A DNA stretch of 64,000 nucleotides from Oscillospiraceae bacterium (GCA_004557855.1 SFFJ01000001.1:76709-140708), one strand, 5' to 3'. Counted from the stretch's first letter, positions 1-8,985 are shown. Translations and numbers: made by a program. Notes: generated by a model not told the origin, from the letters alone.

Positions 1-396
1 GATCATCTTAAAGGGCCCCATGCCGAAGACCTCCAGGATGCTGTTGATGACGCCGTTATTTTCCAAAAGGGTCATCCACGCATAGGTGCGCAGCAGGAAG
101 TTCGTCCACATGGGCAGCATAACCAGCATAACCAAAAGCCGCTGGTTGTTGGCGTCATAGCGGCTCATGATGAAGCCCAGGGGATAAGCGATAACAAGAC
201 AGATGGCGGTAGCCACCAGAGAAAGCCAGATGGAGCGCACAAATACGGCGGTGTAATCCGAGACCTTGGCGACATTGGCAAAGGTGAATTCACCCTTGGT
301 GGTGGAAAGGCCGAAAACCGCCACCAGTATAAGCGGCACTACCACAAAAATAGCCGACCATACGATGTACGGGACGGAAGAAAAGCGAAACTTCAT
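1..396 (-). CDS. potB: Spermidine/putrescine ABC transporter permease PotB (partial, runs off left edge)
   Basis: The first 132 codons of a binding-protein-dependent transport permease are present and the rest lies beyond position 1. The protein opens with a charged N-terminus and a hydrophobic segment at about residues 9-30, then a periplasmic loop and two more membrane segments (about 60-85 and 98-118) including a PMWTNFLLRTYAW stretch typical of PotB. It would form the membrane channel with PotC for polyamine uptake driven by PotA. The ATG lies 3 nt after the potA stop, so the two are co-transcribed. Family assignment is firm; the exact polyamine is inferred. Confidence 0.85.
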   Translation of the reverse strand, partial: MKFRFSSVPYIVWSAIFVVVPLILVAVFGLSTTKGEFTFANVAKVSDYTAVFVRSIWLSLVATAICLVIAYPLGFIMSRYDANNQRLLVMLVMLPMWTNFLLRTYAWMTLLENNGVINSILEVFGMGPFKMI

Positions 397-399
397 GGC

Positions 400-1446
400 T
401 CAATCCTCCGTGCGCTTCATGATATGAATATCCATAGGCGCTACATCCATACCGATGAGGGTACCCGGCTCCACATACTGGGTGGTGTGGATCTTCCACT
501 TATAGCCCATGGCGTCTACCATGATCTCATAGTGAACGCCCTTGAAGATGATGGACTCCACAATGCCGGAGATCTTGCCCTTATCGGCGGGAACGATCTT
601 GAAGTCCTCCGGACGAACGACGACCTGAACACGCTCCTTGAGGGAAAATCCCTTATCCACGCAGTCAAAGTAATCGTTGGCGAATTCCACAAGGTAATCC
701 TTGTGCATGATGCCGTCGATGATATTGCTTTCGCCGATGAAGTCGGCTACAAAGGCATTGCAGGGCTCATTGTAGATATCCTGCGGGGTGCCGATTTGCA
801 GGATGTTGCCGTCCCGCATGACCACCACACGGTCGGACATGGTAAGCGCTTCCTCCTGATCGTGGGTGACATAGATGAAGGTGATCTCCAAAGCCTGCTG
901 GATCCGCTTCAATTCGATCTGCATTTCCTTGCGGAGCTTGAGATCGAGCGCACCGAGGGGCTCATCCAACAGCAGCACCTTGGGGCGGTTAACCAGCGCA
1001 CGGGCGATGGCCACACGCTGCTGCTGGCCGCCGGAAAGCTGATTGATATGGCGTCTGTCATATCCCGAAAGGCCGACCAGCTTGAGCATCTCCTTGACGC
1101 TCTGGCGGCGTTCCTTTTCCGGCACCTTGGCGATCTTCAGGCCGAATTCGACATTTTCGTACACATTGAGGTGCGGGAACAGCGCATACCGCTGGAATAC
1201 CGTATTCACCTCACGCTTGTAGGGGGGCAGGTCATTGATGCGGACACCACCAAAAAAAACATCACCCTCCTTGGGTTGGATAAATCCGCCGATTATGCGC
1301 AAGGTAGTCGTCTTGCCACAACCGGACGGCCCAAGAAAAGTAATGAATTCCTTGTCCATGATGTCGAGATCAATCCCCTTGAGAACGGGCTCGTCATCAT
1401 AATCAACCTGAATGCCACGCAGGCTGATCAAAGTATTTTCGTGCAT
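400..1446 (-). CDS. potA: Spermidine/putrescine ABC transporter ATP-binding protein PotA
   Basis: ATPase subunit powering polyamine import. The 348-residue length is normal for PotA. Visible motifs are Walker A GPSGCGKTT (about residues 39-47), the ABC signature LSGGQQQR (about 137-144), Walker B with LLLDEPLGALD (about 158-168) and the switch histidine in YVTHDQEEA. The C-terminal 110 residues form the TOBE-type regulatory domain seen in PotA/MalK-like ATPases. The ATG follows a strong AAAGGAGG site. It is the first gene of an operon continuing into potB, with a sigma-A promoter about 165 nt upstream. Confidence 0.95.
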   Translation of the reverse strand: MHENTLISLRGIQVDYDDEPVLKGIDLDIMDKEFITFLGPSGCGKTTTLRIIGGFIQPKEGDVFFGGVRINDLPPYKREVNTVFQRYALFPHLNVYENVEFGLKIAKVPEKERRQSVKEMLKLVGLSGYDRRHINQLSGGQQQRVAIARALVNRPKVLLLDEPLGALDLKLRKEMQIELKRIQQALEITFIYVTHDQEEALTMSDRVVVMRDGNILQIGTPQDIYNEPCNAFVADFIGESNIIDGIMHKDYLVEFANDYFDCVDKGFSLKERVQVVVRPEDFKIVPADKGKISGIVESIIFKGVHYEIMVDAMGYKWKIHTTQYVEPGTLIGMDVAPMDIHIMKRTED

Positions 1447-1535
1447 TTCAACATCCTCCTTTTGCGGTAAATCTGCAGGCCCTCACACCTGCCGCAGCCG
1501 CTATTGCACCGTCCCCGCAAAAGGTTTTTAGGATA

Positions 1536-1549
1536 CCCCGGTTCCGGGG
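1536..1549 (-). other. Short GC hairpin in the potA leader
   Basis: CCCCGG, two-base loop, CCGGGG lies between the potA promoter and start. No U-tract follows on the transcribed strand, so it is not an obvious terminator; it may stabilise or regulate the leader. Confidence 0.4.
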
Positions 1550-1609
1550 TTCTTTCAGATGGGCATATACGAGCCGCCTTTTTATTGAATGGTTAAAATG
1601 ACAACACAA

Positions 1610-1637
1610 ATAATATCATATTCTGCCCAAATGTCAA
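1610..1637 (-). promoter_or_regulatory. Sigma-A type promoter for potAB
   Basis: TTGACA (1637-1632) and TATTAT (1615-1610) with a 16-nt spacer face potA. The start is predicted about 160 nt upstream of the potA ATG. Confidence 0.6.
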
Positions 1638-1726
1638 TGTTTTTTCGAAAATTCCTGCATCTTTTTGGCGAGGGAGCAGACGAACTTCAAAATTCTCCTG
1701 TTTTCTCTGTTTTTTTCACGATTTCT

Positions 1727-3265
1727 TCATTTGCTGTTTTTAGGCTTTTGGGGGCGCAGCAGCGAAAAAAACCACGAGAGCTCCTCCCGCTTTAGTGCGC
1801 CCGATAACAGCAGTGCCGCCGTATAGCAGGCAAGGTACAGCAGCACCGAAAGGATGAGCGAAAAGGGCCGGCCTGCACCGGGCACACCCCCGGTCAGCAG
1901 CCGCAGCAGGAGCCAACCCCCGCCGGCCGCCGCTGCCGTAAGCACCCAGCACCCCGGCTGCAAATGAAAGACCGCCACCCGGGTGAGCCGGGAGGCACTT
2001 AATGCGAAGTTGAGCATCTCGGTGGCGAAGATGGAAAAGACATACCCCGCCACGCCGAACCGGGGCAGCAGCAGCCATACCATCATCAGACCGGTTGCGG
2101 CATCTATGATATTATACCGCATATTGGCACGGTACTCCCCTACCCCCTTCAGCATCCCGTCCACCAGCGTATCCATATACATCACCGGCACCAGCGGCGC
2201 CAAAAGCCGGATGTACTCCCCGGCCTTCGGCTCGGAATAGATGAGCTCCCCCAGCGGGCGGGCGAAGAAAAAACAGGTCCCGGCGACCGCCATTGCAAAA
2301 AACAGGCCGAGGCGGTAAAGGCGTTCCAGCATATAGCCCAGCCCCCGCAGCCGCCCCTGCACCTGCGCTTCGGTCAGCTCCGGGACGATGAGGTCGGAGA
2401 TGACGCCGATGAGTGCCGCCGGGAACAGCAAAACGGGCAGGGACATCCCCTGAATGACGCCATAGGCCGCAAGAGCGGCTTCCACCCCGCCGCCGTGCAG
2501 CCGCAGCCCCCGCGGGACAAGCAGGTGCTGCGTTGTGGAAAGCGCCGAACGGGCATAACTGCTTAATGACAGCGGAACGGTGATGCGTAAAAGCTGCGGC
2601 AGCATGGGGGTACGGCATCGGCCCGCCCCGCGCGGCAGCCCGGAGAGCATGAGCAGGAACAGGGCAAGAAAGGAAAAGACCTCCGAAGCGAGCATCCCGA
2701 GGGTAAGGGCGCCGCAGGCGTATTCCAGCCCGTAGCCGCCCAGCCGCCACAACGCCAGCACCGTGCAGCCGATGCGGATGAGCTGCTCCGAAAGCTGGAC
2801 GAGGGACATTTTGACCGACCGGTGCAGGGCGATAAAATACCCGCCCATCGCCCCGGAGCAGGCGACAAACGGCAGCGAAAAGGAAAGCACCCGCAAAGAA
2901 AGGATGATGCGGTCATCCCCGACCCAGCGGGAAGCCGCCGGCGCCAGATAAAAGAGCAGCAGCATGGCGGCCATCCCGAAAAAGAGGGCATACCCCAGGG
3001 CGCAGCAGGTCGCCCGCCGGACAGCCGGGTCGTCCTCTCTGCCGATTTGCTGTGAAATAAGGCGGGTGGCGGCCAGCCGCACGCCGGAAACGGCGACGGT
3101 GGTGGCGAGGGTATAGACCGACATCACCAGCTGAAAAAGACCGATGCCCGCCGCCCCGATACGCCCGGCAACATAAACCTGAAAGGCGAGGGCGATGGTG
3201 CGCATGAGGAAGCTGGTGGCGGCCATGGCGGAGGTATGGAGAAGGAGCTGTCTGGCGCGGCGCAT
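1727..3265 (-). CDS. SpoVB-like polysaccharide/lipid flippase (MOP superfamily)
   Basis: A 512-residue polytopic membrane protein with about 14 hydrophobic segments and the N-terminal layout of SpoVB/oligosaccharide flippases (arginine-rich start, then a first helix with the sequence FLMRTIALAFQVYVAGRIG). Members of this family export lipid-linked glycans; SpoVB acts in the spore cortex. The ATG at 3265 has GGAGG nine nt upstream. It is distinct from the MurJ homologue at 17582-19114. The gene stands alone, with a cloverleaf repeat just upstream. Whether it serves sporulation or another glycan cannot be told from this window. Confidence 0.8.
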   Translation of the reverse strand: MRRARQLLLHTSAMAATSFLMRTIALAFQVYVAGRIGAAGIGLFQLVMSVYTLATTVAVSGVRLAATRLISQQIGREDDPAVRRATCCALGYALFFGMAAMLLLFYLAPAASRWVGDDRIILSLRVLSFSLPFVACSGAMGGYFIALHRSVKMSLVQLSEQLIRIGCTVLALWRLGGYGLEYACGALTLGMLASEVFSFLALFLLMLSGLPRGAGRCRTPMLPQLLRITVPLSLSSYARSALSTTQHLLVPRGLRLHGGGVEAALAAYGVIQGMSLPVLLFPAALIGVISDLIVPELTEAQVQGRLRGLGYMLERLYRLGLFFAMAVAGTCFFFARPLGELIYSEPKAGEYIRLLAPLVPVMYMDTLVDGMLKGVGEYRANMRYNIIDAATGLMMVWLLLPRFGVAGYVFSIFATEMLNFALSASRLTRVAVFHLQPGCWVLTAAAAGGGWLLLRLLTGGVPGAGRPFSLILSVLLYLACYTAALLLSGALKREELSWFFSLLRPQKPKNSK

Positions 3266-3350
3266 ACGGTAACTCCTCCCCTCTGTGATCTTTTCTATCT
3301 TATGGGGAGAGGGGGCGAAATAGACTGGGAGCGAGCCAGCGGGGAGAGGG

Positions 3351-3435
3351 AGGGCCGCAGGCCGCCCCGGCTGCGCCGGGGCAAACGGGCTTCGCCCGTT
3401 TCGGCGGCGCTTCGCGCCGCCGGGCCTGCGGCCCT
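3351..3435. repeat. Cloverleaf intergenic repeat, copy A
   Basis: An 85-bp element in which every base outside three triloops is paired. Outer stem 3351-3363 with 3423-3435 (13 bp perfect). Arms: 3364-3371/3375-3382 (loop TGC), 3383-3390/3394-3401 (loop TTC), 3402-3410/3414-3422 (loop TTC). Lies between two minus-strand genes. Confidence 0.85.
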
Positions 3436-3481
3436 ATCCTACGGGGAGCAGCAGCCGACCGGGGAAAAAGGGCGGCAGCGG

Positions 3482-4537
3482 TCACCCTGCGGAATGCAGG
3501 GAGATACGGTGGTGCAAAAGCCCCAGCAGCGCCAGCGCCCCCAGCACGCCGAATACCGGGTAGACGGTACCGATCAGGCGGCCGAAGCCGAATAGACTGC
3601 AAAGCCAGGATAAGGGCGCAAAAACCGCCGCAAACCTGCCCGGCCGTACCGTCCGGGGCGCCCGCGCACTGCAAAAATGGAGTATCGCCACACAGCAGGA
3701 AAGCGCGGTACCCCACATCGCGCCGAATAGCAGCAGGGCGTAGGCGCCGTACCAAACGGGGCCCAGTTCCCCGGCAGCATACAGCATGGGCAGCGGTGCG
3801 GTAACCGCCGCCGGTAACGCCTGCAGCGCCAGAAAGATGCCGAGGGCGATGGAAAAGAGCATCACGCAGCCGCAAAGCACCCCTGCCCACACGGACCGCC
3901 GGGACCGAAGCCCCGCCCCCACCGGCGCCAAAATCCCGATGGAGGAAAACAGGTTATAACTGACGAAAATGCAGGCCGCAGCCGCCCAGTTCCCCGCAAA
4001 TGCACCGTCCGGTGGGGCTGCCGCAATGTAAAAATGCCAATCCGCCCGCCGCAGCGTCAAGATGCTGACCATGACCGTACAAATCACCAGCATCGGCACA
4101 ACGGCCGAGAAAACCCGCACCATACCGGAGGTCCCGCAAAAGGAAAGCAGCGTGACCGCCACGCAAAAGAGGGCACTCCCCATAGCGGAAGACAGCCCGA
4201 ACAGCTGCCGCAGCAGCGCCCCAACCCCGGCCGCCATGATGACAAAAAGCCCGAACAGGATGACAAACTGCAGCACCCCAACGGCACCCCGCAGCAGCGG
4301 AATGGGCCGGCGCACGACCAGCGTATCGGTTTGGTGCAGGCCGGTGCGCTGCACCAGCCGCAGCAACAAAACCCCGAAGAAAAAGGACAGCGAAACTGCC
4401 AAAACCAGTCCCCCTATCCCCCGCCGCCCAAAGCACCCGAAAAACTGCCAAAGCTCCTGCCCGGAAACATACCCCGCCCCCAGATAGCAGCCCGCAAAGG
4501 TAAACCCCACCCGCAGCGCGCTTTCTTTTTGCAGCAA
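3482..4537 (-). CDS. YkvI-like integral membrane protein
   Basis: A 351-residue hydrophobic protein with about ten membrane segments. Its N-terminus reads VGFTFAGCYLGAGYVSGQE, the hallmark start of the YkvI family, distant relatives of amino-acid/cation transporters with no firmly assigned substrate. The proposed start is TTG at 4537, preceded by AGGGGG seven nt upstream; this region lies inside a hairpin and inside the 152-bp tandem duplication, so initiation may be structure-sensitive. Upstream neighbours on the same strand are a chimeric mini-ORF and ylmH. Confidence 0.75.
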   Translation of the reverse strand: MLQKESALRVGFTFAGCYLGAGYVSGQELWQFFGCFGRRGIGGLVLAVSLSFFFGVLLLRLVQRTGLHQTDTLVVRRPIPLLRGAVGVLQFVILFGLFVIMAAGVGALLRQLFGLSSAMGSALFCVAVTLLSFCGTSGMVRVFSAVVPMLVICTVMVSILTLRRADWHFYIAAAPPDGAFAGNWAAAACIFVSYNLFSSIGILAPVGAGLRSRRSVWAGVLCGCVMLFSIALGIFLALQALPAAVTAPLPMLYAAGELGPVWYGAYALLLFGAMWGTALSCCVAILHFCSARAPRTVRPGRFAAVFAPLSWLCSLFGFGRLIGTVYPVFGVLGALALLGLLHHRISLHSAG

Positions 4538-4581
4538 AAGGACGCCCCCTACCGTTTAAATGTGTAATGTGCGTCCTTTTT
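4536..4581. terminator. Bidirectional hairpin at the ykvI-like start (repeated at 4688-4732)
   Basis: AAAGGACGC pairs with GCGTCCTTT. T-runs flank both sides, so it can act as a terminator or attenuator after ylmH. On the minus strand the AGGGGG ribosome site of the ykvI-like gene sits beside the downstream arm. The duplication gives two copies in series. Confidence 0.55.
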
Positions 4582-4605
4582 TATGCTGTTCCTTTTTTTG
4601 ATTTT

Positions 4606-4689
4606 CTACCCGCCGAAGCGCTCCACGGTGATGTAAAACCGGCCCTTTTTGGAAAGCCCCACCCGCAGCGAACTCTCTTTTTGCAGCAA
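4606..4689 (-). pseudogene. Chimeric mini-ORF made by the tandem duplication
   Basis: A 27-codon frame starts at TTG 4689 with the same ribosome site as the ykvI-like gene. It encodes the first residues of that protein (MLQKESSLRVG) fused in frame to the last 16 residues of YlmH (ending FYITVERFGG). It is an accidental junction of the duplication and is probably not functional, though it could be translated. Confidence 0.6.
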
Positions 4690-4757
4690 AAAGGACGCCC
4701 CCTACCGTTTGATTGTGTAATGTGCGTCCTTTTTTATGCTGTTCCTTTTTTGATTTT

Positions 4758-5552
4758 CTACCCGCCGAAGCGCTCCACGGTGATGTAAAACCGACCCTTT
4801 TTGGAAAGTCCACCTATCTCCCGCAGGATGAGCCTGCCCTGCCCCCGCACCGAAAGGATATCCCCCTCGGCCAGCTGGCGATCCGGCTTCATGCATTCGC
4901 AGCCGTTCAAACTCACCCGCCCGGCGGCAATCAAATCCGCGGCCTTCCCGCGGCTGATGGAGAATCCGCTGCCCAGCACCGCATCCAGCCGCAGCGATGC
5001 CACGGTGTCCCGCACGGTTTTGCCGTCGGCGGCGGGGATGCGCAGCCCCGAAAGGGGTATTTCCACCGGGTGCAGGCCGGTACGCCCGGCACTCAACCAG
5101 TTATCCCGCAAAAACGGGATGCACTCCCTCAATGCGATGACATCGCAGCCGTTTTCCGCCACAAGGATATCTCCCAGCACCTCCCGGCGGACGCCCTGCG
5201 CCATCAGGCTGCCCAGAATATCCCGGTGGGAAAGCACGGCGCCGTGCCCCCATTCCGCACGGATGGCGCCAAACGGCAGTTCCTCCTCGGGGATGCTTAA
5301 GGCGTCCATATAGTCGGGCAGAAAGAGCATCACGCAGCGTTCTGCCTCGGGGTGGCCTCCCATTATTCTATGCGGCGGCTCCCCGCAGCATACTACCACC
5401 TGCCGGGCCACGGCACGCTGGTGCGGGGTGAGGAACATGGTATGGGTTAAGCGGTTTTGGCGGGCGCACTGCTCCAGCTTATCCGCTATCTGGGCGGCGG
5501 TCATGCGATCCTCGCCGGAAAACGCTTTGAGAAAATCACGGTCCTTGGGCAT
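4758..5552 (-). CDS. ylmH: YlmH family S4-domain RNA-binding protein
   Basis: A 264-residue protein with the N-terminal YlmH region and a C-terminal S4 RNA-binding domain from about residue 185 (SGFSISRGKAADLIAAGRVSLNG). YlmH homologues bind ribosomes and have been linked to ribosome-associated quality control, and the gene often sits near division genes; that context is absent here. The ATG at 5552 has AAGGAG seven nt upstream, which rules out the longer upstream reading. Cloverleaf copy B lies in its leader. The gene end is duplicated downstream. Confidence 0.9.
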   Translation of the reverse strand: MPKDRDFLKAFSGEDRMTAAQIADKLEQCARQNRLTHTMFLTPHQRAVARQVVVCCGEPPHRIMGGHPEAERCVMLFLPDYMDALSIPEEELPFGAIRAEWGHGAVLSHRDILGSLMAQGVRREVLGDILVAENGCDVIALRECIPFLRDNWLSAGRTGLHPVEIPLSGLRIPAADGKTVRDTVASLRLDAVLGSGFSISRGKAADLIAAGRVSLNGCECMKPDRQLAEGDILSVRGQGRLILREIGGLSKKGRFYITVERFGG

Positions 5553-5586
5553 GGTCGGCTCCTTCCCGGGGTTTGTGGGGGCGGAC

Positions 5587-5665
5587 GGCCCGCAGGGCAA
5601 GCCGCCTGCGGCGGCTTCGACGGCTCCGCCGTCGGTTTCGGCTGCGCCGAAACGCCCTGCGGGCC
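5587..5665. repeat. Cloverleaf intergenic repeat, copy B
   Basis: A 79-bp element, fully paired outside triloops. Outer stem 5587-5598 with 5654-5665. Arms: 5599-5606/5610-5617 (TGC), 5618-5624/5628-5634 (TCC), 5635-5642/5646-5653 (TGC). Confidence 0.9.
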
Positions 5666-5820
5666 GGGTCCCTGCGGCTTGCAGGGGCCTGCGGAGAAGC
5701 AAATGCCGCCCTCTATCGGTTTGTATCTTACCAAAAATGCCGGCAGAATGCAAGAAAGGCAATGTCCCAAAGCGGAACACTGCCTTTCCTGCGGAAAAAC
5801 TGTACCGGATGATATCTTGA

Positions 5821-7224
5821 TCAGCTCAAGGTGGTGCCGGTGGCAAAGCTCGCCACGATGATCACGATAATACAGATCGGCGCCAGATACTTCACGAGGA
5901 AGCTGTACGCCCCCTTGAGCCCGAACGGCTTGCCGTCCATCTCGATCTCCCGGATGGCGTTCTGCGGCTTCCACGCCCAGCCCACAAACAGGCAGGCGCC
6001 CAGGGCGGAGATCGGGATCAGCAGGCGATCGGTGAGGAATTCCATGAAGTCGCCGAAGATGGGGGTGGTGAAGCCGTTCTTGAAGTCGAACCAAATGCCC
6101 TTGATATCAAAGGCGGCCTGGGAACAGGTGTAAACACAGCCGATGATAAACATGATAATGCCGAGGATCACGGTGGTAGCGGTACGCTTCCAGCCAAAGC
6201 GCTCGGTCACAAAGGCCACTACGCCTTCCAGCAGGGAAATGCAGGAGGTGAGCGCCGCAAACAGCAGCAGCAGATAGAACAGGATGCCGAAGATCTGGCC
6301 GCCGGGCATCTGCTGGAACACCCCGGCCAGGGAGGAGAATGCAAACCCCGCGCCCTTACCGACGCCTTCGGCGCCAAGGGTAGCAAATACGGCGGGAACG
6401 ATGATAAAGCCTGCGATCAGTGCGACCAGCGTATCCATGCCGCAGATGATGACGGTATTCTTTGTCAGGTTTTCTTCCTTTTTCAGGTAGGAACCGTAGG
6501 TGATCATAATACTCATGCCAAGGCTCAAGGAGAAAAACGCCTGTCCCAGTGCCGAAAGCACGGTGCTGAAGGTGACCTTGCTCCAGTCGGGGATCAGCAT
6601 ATAGGAAAGTCCCTCGGCGGCGCCGGGCATGGTAAGCGCACGCACCAGCAGAATGATCAGAATGATGAACAGGGCGGGCATCCCGAACTTATTAAACCGT
6701 TCAATGCCGTCCTCGACGCCCTTGATGATGATATAGCAGGTGGCCGCCATAAATATCGCACCGAAAATGATGGCAGTCAGCGGGAACCATGTTTCGCCGG
6801 TGGCCGCATTATAGCCAAGCAGCCCGTAGAAATACCCCAGCGGGTCCGCATAGATTTTTCCCGACTCGGTGGCATAGCCCGCCACATAACGCAGCACCCA
6901 GCCGCCCACGTGGGCATAGTAGCTGGTGATGATAAACGCCACAATCACGCCGATCCATCCGACCCACTTAAAGCCGGGGTGCCGCAGCTTTTCAAAGCTG
7001 TCTACGGCATTGGCCTGTGCGGCACGGCCGATGGTCAGCTCCGAAAGCATGACGGGGATACCGATGAGCAGAACGATGGCAAGATAAATAAGAATGTATG
7101 CACCGCCGCCGCCCTCAAAGGCCTTTCCGGGGAACTTCCAGATGTTTCCGAGACCGACAGCAGACCCTGCCGCCGCTAAAATAAAGCCGACTTTACTGCC
7201 CCATTGGGCGCGTTTAGGTTCCAT
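5821..7224 (-). CDS. Sodium-dependent neurotransmitter/amino-acid symporter (NSS family)
   Basis: A 467-residue transporter related to LeuT/TnaT that imports amino acids with Na+. The N-terminus has the family signature GFILAAAGSAVGLGNIWKFP (unwound helix 1, sodium and substrate site), followed by about ten further membrane segments. The length matches bacterial NSS proteins. The ATG at 7224 has AAAAGGAG eight nt upstream; an ATG further up lacks a good site. A promoter lies 45-75 nt upstream. The substrate cannot be read from the sequence. Confidence 0.9.
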   Translation of the reverse strand: MEPKRAQWGSKVGFILAAAGSAVGLGNIWKFPGKAFEGGGGAYILIYLAIVLLIGIPVMLSELTIGRAAQANAVDSFEKLRHPGFKWVGWIGVIVAFIITSYYAHVGGWVLRYVAGYATESGKIYADPLGYFYGLLGYNAATGETWFPLTAIIFGAIFMAATCYIIIKGVEDGIERFNKFGMPALFIILIILLVRALTMPGAAEGLSYMLIPDWSKVTFSTVLSALGQAFFSLSLGMSIMITYGSYLKKEENLTKNTVIICGMDTLVALIAGFIIVPAVFATLGAEGVGKGAGFAFSSLAGVFQQMPGGQIFGILFYLLLLFAALTSCISLLEGVVAFVTERFGWKRTATTVILGIIMFIIGCVYTCSQAAFDIKGIWFDFKNGFTTPIFGDFMEFLTDRLLIPISALGACLFVGWAWKPQNAIREIEMDGKPFGLKGAYSFLVKYLAPICIIVIIVASFATGTTLS

Positions 7225-7269
7225 GCAAAATACTCCTTTTTTCATTTCTCTGTGGGAATTATCCCAATG

Positions 7270-7298
7270 ATAATATAATTTTTAATGGATAGCAACAA
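7270..7298 (-). promoter_or_regulatory. Promoter for the NSS symporter
   Basis: TTGTTG (7298-7293) and TATTAT (7275-7270), 17-nt spacer, in an AT-rich stretch. The -10 region overlaps the left arm of a 14-bp inverted repeat. Confidence 0.55.
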
Positions 7299-7451
7299 TT
7301 TTTTTAATGAATTGTGAAATTCCGTCATATCCGCTAAAATCACCGGGATTATTGGCTTTTATTGTGCATAGTTGCATACTATCCATTGTCTTTATTGGTG
7401 ATGTTGCATAAATTCAATTTATCGTATTTATCGTTATCATTAAAAATTATA
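7274..7451. repeat. Nested inverted repeats in an AT-rich gap
   Basis: TATAATTTTTAATG at 7274-7287 is perfectly inverted at 7438-7451. Inside it, ATGGATAG near 7285-7292 is inverted near 7379-7386. The gap 7225-7465 otherwise holds only the symporter promoter; I see no gene. Confidence 0.6.
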
Positions 7452-7465
7452 ATTGATTGCAGCGA

Positions 7466-7492
7466 GAAAAAGCACCGGCGGGAACCGGTGCT
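7466..7492 (-). terminator. Rho-independent terminator after the DUF1846 gene
   Basis: AGCACCGG/CCGGTGCT hairpin followed on the minus strand by TTTTT, 9 nt past the stop codon. Confidence 0.85.
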
Positions 7493-7500
7493 TCATCGGC

Positions 7501-8985
7501 TTATGCGTGGTACAGCTTTTTGGTCTGGTACTTCGGCTCGCAGGTCAAATTGACCCCCAGCTTGTGGTACACATTTTCATCCACCCGCGAAAGGATCACA
7601 CTGGCGTGTGCTTCACACCCGCGCAGCTTGCTCAACTGCTCCATGGCCAGCGCCGCGGTGGGGTTGGTGGCGGCACAGATGGAAAGCGCGATCAAGATCT
7701 CATCGGAGTGCAGCCGGGGGTTGTGGTTGCCCAGGTAGTCCACCTTCAGCCGCTGGATCGGCTCGATGATGATGGGCGAAAGCAGGTGCATCTCATCATT
7801 GATGCCGCCCAGCTCCTTGAGGCTGTTGAGCATCAATGCGGCGGCAGGCCCCAGCAGCGAGCTGGTCTTTCCGGTGACGATCCGGCCGTCCGGCAGCTCC
7901 AGCGCCATGGCAGGCTGCCCGGTCTCCTCCGCCTTCTGGTTGGTGGCAGCCACCACGGGGCGGTCTGCGGTGGAGATCCCCAGCTGGTTCATGATAAGCT
8001 CCTGCTTGTGGATCTCCTCCGCTTCGCTGAGGCCCTGCCGCACCGAACAGGCGGTGGCATAGTACCGGCGGATGACCTCCTGCTGGGATGCCTTGCAGCA
8101 GGCCTCATCATCGATGATGCAGTTGCCTGCCATATTGACGCCCATATCGGTCGGGCTCTTATAGGGGCTGGCGCCGTAAATGCGCTGGAAGATCGCATTG
8201 AGCACCGGGAAGATCTCGATATCTCTGTTATAGTTGACGGTCGTGACGCCGTAAGCCTCCAGGTGGAACGGGTCGATCATATTGACGTCATTAAGGTCGG
8301 TCGTGGCGGCCTCATACGCCAGGTTCACCGGGTGCTTCAGCGGCAGGTTCCAGATGGGGAAGGTCTCGAATTTGGCATAGCCCGCCTTGACGCCCCGCTT
8401 ATTTTCATGGAACAGCTGGGAAAGGCAGGTGGCCATTTTGCCGCTGCCGGGGCCGGGGGCGGTCACCACCACCAGCGGGCGGGTCGTTTCGATATACTCA
8501 TTCTTGCCGAAGCCGTCATCGCTGACGATCAGCGGCACATTGGCGGGGTAATCGGGGATGATATAGTGACGGTACACCTTCACCCCCAACGCCTCCAGCC
8601 GCTTCTGGAAGATCTCGGCGGCGGCCTGCCCGTGGTAGTGGGTGATGCAGACGCTGCCCACATACAGCCCGATCCCCCGGAAGGCATCGATCAGCCGCAG
8701 CACGTCCAGGTCGTAGGTGATGCCGAGGTCGCCCCGGCGCTTATTCTTTTCGATATCATCGGCGCTGATGACGATAACGATCTCGGCGGAGTCCTTCATT
8801 TGCAGCAGCATCTTCACCTTGGCATCCGGCGCAAAGCCCGGCAGCACACGGGAAGCGTGATAATCATCGAACAGCTTGCCGCCGAATTCAAGGTACAGCT
8901 TGCCGCCGAACTGCCCGATGCGCTCCCGTATCTTATCCGACTGCATTTGCAGGTATTTTTCGTTATCAAAGCCGATTTTGTTCAT
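7501..8985 (-). CDS. DUF1846 family protein
   Basis: A 494-residue soluble protein matching the full-length DUF1846 family, common in Firmicutes. It begins with MNKIGFDNEKYLQMQS and has a glycine-rich segment VTAPGPGSGKMATCLSQ at about residues 165-181, which resembles a nucleotide-binding loop. Structures are known for the family but its biochemical role is not established. The ATG at 8985 has AGGAGG upstream. It is monocistronic: a terminator of the preceding unit lies upstream and its own lies downstream. Confidence 0.9.
   Translation of the reverse strand: MNKIGFDNEKYLQMQSDKIRERIGQFGGKLYLEFGGKLFDDYHASRVLPGFAPDAKVKMLLQMKDSAEIVIVISADDIEKNKRRGDLGITYDLDVLRLIDAFRGIGLYVGSVCITHYHGQAAAEIFQKRLEALGVKVYRHYIIPDYPANVPLIVSDDGFGKNEYIETTRPLVVVTAPGPGSGKMATCLSQLFHENKRGVKAGYAKFETFPIWNLPLKHPVNLAYEAATTDLNDVNMIDPFHLEAYGVTTVNYNRDIEIFPVLNAIFQRIYGASPYKSPTDMGVNMAGNCIIDDEACCKASQQEVIRRYYATACSVRQGLSEAEEIHKQELIMNQLGISTADRPVVAATNQKAEETGQPAMALELPDGRIVTGKTSSLLGPAAALMLNSLKELGGINDEMHLLSPIIIEPIQRLKVDYLGNHNPRLHSDEILIALSICAATNPTAALAMEQLSKLRGCEAHASVILSRVDENVYHKLGVNLTCEPKYQTKKLYHA

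Larger units (their letters stand above)
4505..4808. repeat. 152-bp tandem duplication at the ylmH/ykvI junction
   Basis: Copy 1 is 4505-4656 and copy 2 is 4657-4808, with an exact 152-bp period and only a few substitutions and single-base indels. Each unit holds the last codons of ylmH, the spacer with a hairpin, and the ribosome site and first codons of the ykvI-like gene. Confidence 0.95.

Noticed and set aside
3351..3435. Cloverleaf element as a tRNA gene
   Set aside because: There are three-base loops, no anticodon loop, no T-psi-C or D-loop consensus, no CCA end, and both strands fold equally.
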